A stretch of DNA of 8,170 nt, taken from assembly GCA_964483805.1 (NCBI GenBank), contig CAZADH010000280.1, positions 1 to 8,170 on the forward strand. The letters are read 5' to 3'. The notes under the pieces were generated by a model. It worked only from the letters and a program-made list of their open reading frames with translations, did not search any database and was not told where the DNA came from. This stretch comes from CAZADH01 sp964483805. GTDB taxonomy: Bacteria; Muiribacteriota; Ozemobacteria; Ozemobacterales; Ozemobacteraceae. Positions within the stretch are counted from its first letter, which is position 1. Every line of letters begins with the position of its first letter. This document shows positions 6,654 to 8,170 of the stretch, piece by piece. The position numbers were made by a program, and so were the translations under genes.

Positions 6654-8170
6654 TCACTGACTTGACCAAGGAACCCAGCCCACTCGAAAAGGCTGTCATC
6701 GATGAACTGTTGTTCGATCTGACGGCTGAACTTCCGCAAGATCGGCTCAAGGCTTTTCAGCAACTGCTGGTCTACGATCATTTCGAACAGGTCAAAGTCG
6801 CGCTGCGACGCTTCTGCGTCGATGAGGTCGACCCTGAAGTCAGGTATTTTGCCCATCGACACTTCGACAAACTGGCCGCCGCTTCCGGCACTGCAAAGCC
6901 ACGTAAGTTCGCGTTCGAAGAAAAGACCCCGTATGAAAAGGGCCGCATCTCGCTCGCGGTCTTTCGCGAGACCATCGCACAACTCGATGACCCTGCCGAC
7001 AAGATTCAGGCCGTGCGCGTAGCGCAACGTATGGCTGGTGCGAGCATTTTGAAGACGTTGGCCATCGAGATCCAACCTGATGATGACCCTGTGTTTCTGG
7101 CATTTGCGGTGAGCCTGCTGGGGCAATCAGGCGATCGGCAACACGTCGAGACGCTGGTAAAGTTTCTCAAGCACGGCAACAACCGGGTGCGGGCCAACGT
7201 CATCGAAGCGCTCGGCCTGCTCAAACCCGCCAACCTCAGCGACGTTCTCACAACGTTTCTCAGCGACACCGACAACCGTATCCGCGGCAACGCCGTGGTC
7301 GCGCTCTACACCATCGACCGCACGCGCGCCATCGCAGCGCTGCGCGACATGGCCGAGTCGCGCTACGAGCACCACCGTGACAGTGCGCTCTTCTGCCTCG
7401 ACAAGCTGGCTCCGGCCGAAACCTATGACATCGTCAAAAAAATGTTCGAAGCCGAAGAGGTTGCGCATCTTGCCGTCAAAGAGGGCAAGGTCCTCAAACC
7501 CTTGCTGGGCGAGGCCGATGTGCCGATGCTCGCATTCATGGCGCAGGCGCGGGTCATCCCCGAGAAGCGGGCCGTGGCCAAGCAATTGCTGTCTGACGTG
7601 CAACTGAAGCTCAAGCTCAGTCGGCTCGAGATCGAAAAGCGGCGTGTCGGTTATGCGCCCGCGGCAACGAAAAAGGCGATTCAGGCCCAGCGAGAGGTCT
7701 CGGGGCGCCACGAGGCGGTTGCGGTCTTGTCGGGGCCATGGGTGGAATACCATGTATTGCGATATGCGGCCGCCTACCAAAGGTCGCCGACCAAGATGCT
7801 ATTCTTGACCATCACCCTCCTGCTGCTGGGGCCGATGGCCTTCGCGTGGCTCATTCTGCCGAAGCGGGTGGTCGAGCGGCCCATTGTTCCCACGCGGCCA
7901 TCGCAAAGCGAGGGGGACATGTCGACCGCGTCACGGGCGATGGCCCGCGAAATCCGCATCAAGGGCGTCATTCGTCGACTCGGCGACACCTGGGTTCAGG
8001 TCGACACTGACAGCGCCGCCTATCAGGTCCGCTTTCCAGAAGGCCTGCCCAACGGCTGCCATCTCAAGCGTCAGTGCGAGGTCCGCGGTCGCTATGTTGG
8101 TTACGACTACACGTCGAGCGTCATCCACGTGATGTGCGAGAGCTTCAAACCGCTGGGTCCGGTGCCCGGC
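6650..8170 (+). CDS. HEAT-repeat protein with one membrane helix (3' end beyond window)
   Basis: The ATG overlaps the cyclase stop (ATGA, 4 bp) and has no clear SD, so it is probably translationally coupled to the cyclase. The frame is open for 507 codons to the window edge without a stop. Residues about 162-254 contain HEAT/PBS-lyase-like helical repeats (VETLVKFLKHGNNRVRANVI, then LTTFLSDTDNRIRGNAVVAL and ALRDMAESRYEHHRDSALF), a protein-protein scaffold. A charged, coiled-coil-like segment follows (about 305-350). One strong membrane helix spans about 383-403 (MLFLTITLLLLGPMAFAWLI). The remaining part (about 433-503) is beta-rich with GVIRRLGDTWVQVDTD and contains two cysteines; it looks like an OB- or SH3-type fold but I cannot name it. 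Basic residues flank the helix on both sides, so orientation is unclear. A role as membrane scaffold or output of the kinase-cyclase pair is inference. Confidence 0.85.
   Translation, partial: MITDLTKEPSPLEKAVIDELLFDLTAELPQDRLKAFQQLLVYDHFEQVKVALRRFCVDEVDPEVRYFAHRHFDKLAAASGTAKPRKFAFEEKTPYEKGRISLAVFRETIAQLDDPADKIQAVRVAQRMAGASILKTLAIEIQPDDDPVFLAFAVSLLGQSGDRQHVETLVKFLKHGNNRVRANVIEALGLLKPANLSDVLTTFLSDTDNRIRGNAVVALYTIDRTRAIAALRDMAESRYEHHRDSALFCLDKLAPAETYDIVKKMFEAEEVAHLAVKEGKVLKPLLGEADVPMLAFMAQARVIPEKRAVAKQLLSDVQLKLKLSRLEIEKRRVGYAPAATKKAIQAQREVSGRHEAVAVLSGPWVEYHVLRYAAAYQRSPTKMLFLTITLLLLGPMAFAWLILPKRVVERPIVPTRPSQSEGDMSTASRAMAREIRIKGVIRRLGDTWVQVDTDSAAYQVRFPEGLPNGCHLKRQCEVRGRYVGYDYTSSVIHVMCESFKPLGPVPG

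Noticed and set aside
6551..7126. Open reading frame of 191 codons on the minus strand
   Set aside because: It is antisense to the end of the GGDEF domain and the start of the HEAT gene. Its protein shows no domain and it has no SD support.
7127..7780. Open reading frame of 217 codons on the minus strand
   Set aside because: It lies antisense within the HEAT-repeat gene, which has a clear domain pattern, a membrane helix and an overlapping start. The antisense frame has no recognisable motif and is a by-product of GC-rich codon bias.

Overview
The window is a high-GC, densely coding bacterial segment with five protein genes and no RNA gene, CRISPR array or intact insertion sequence that I can see. 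Promoter and SD style, CHASE2 and GGDEF signalling, and an Rpn-type nuclease suggest a Gram-negative, proteobacteria-like organism. The Rpn protein's C-terminal flavour reminds me of high-GC gammaproteobacteria with many Rpn paralogs, but this is a weak impression and not a taxonomic call.

Left part, minus strand (1-2654): an Rpn/PD-(D/E)XK nuclease gene (2654 to 1755) lies upstream of a radical SAM enzyme with a Rossmann-like, B12-binding-type N-terminal domain (1649 to 57). They are separated by 105 bp that carry a short spurious-looking ORF. The rpn gene holds a near-perfect internal Shine-Dalgarno plus ATG that would yield a separate 93-residue C-terminal protein. This is the layout of the intragenic antitoxins known from E. 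coli Rpn proteins. The same 20-bp SD+ATG block is repeated exactly across the rpn stop codon.

Middle (2655-2776): a short divergent intergenic region holds the rpn ribosome binding site and a consensus TATAAT box just ahead of the plus-strand genes.

Right part, plus strand (2777-8170): a signalling cluster. It has a CHASE2 sensor fused through three membrane helices and a helical linker to a Hanks-type Ser/Thr kinase, then a soluble FHA-GAF-GGDEF diguanylate cyclase with intact active and inhibitory sites. A HEAT-repeat protein with one membrane helix and a small beta-rich C-terminal domain follows; it starts in a 4-bp ATGA overlap with the cyclase gene and runs off the window edge. A plausible model is that the kinase senses an envelope signal and phosphorylates threonines that the FHA domain recognises. 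This would gate cyclic-di-GMP synthesis, with the HEAT protein as a membrane-attached scaffold or effector. The domain content is read directly; the pathway is inference.
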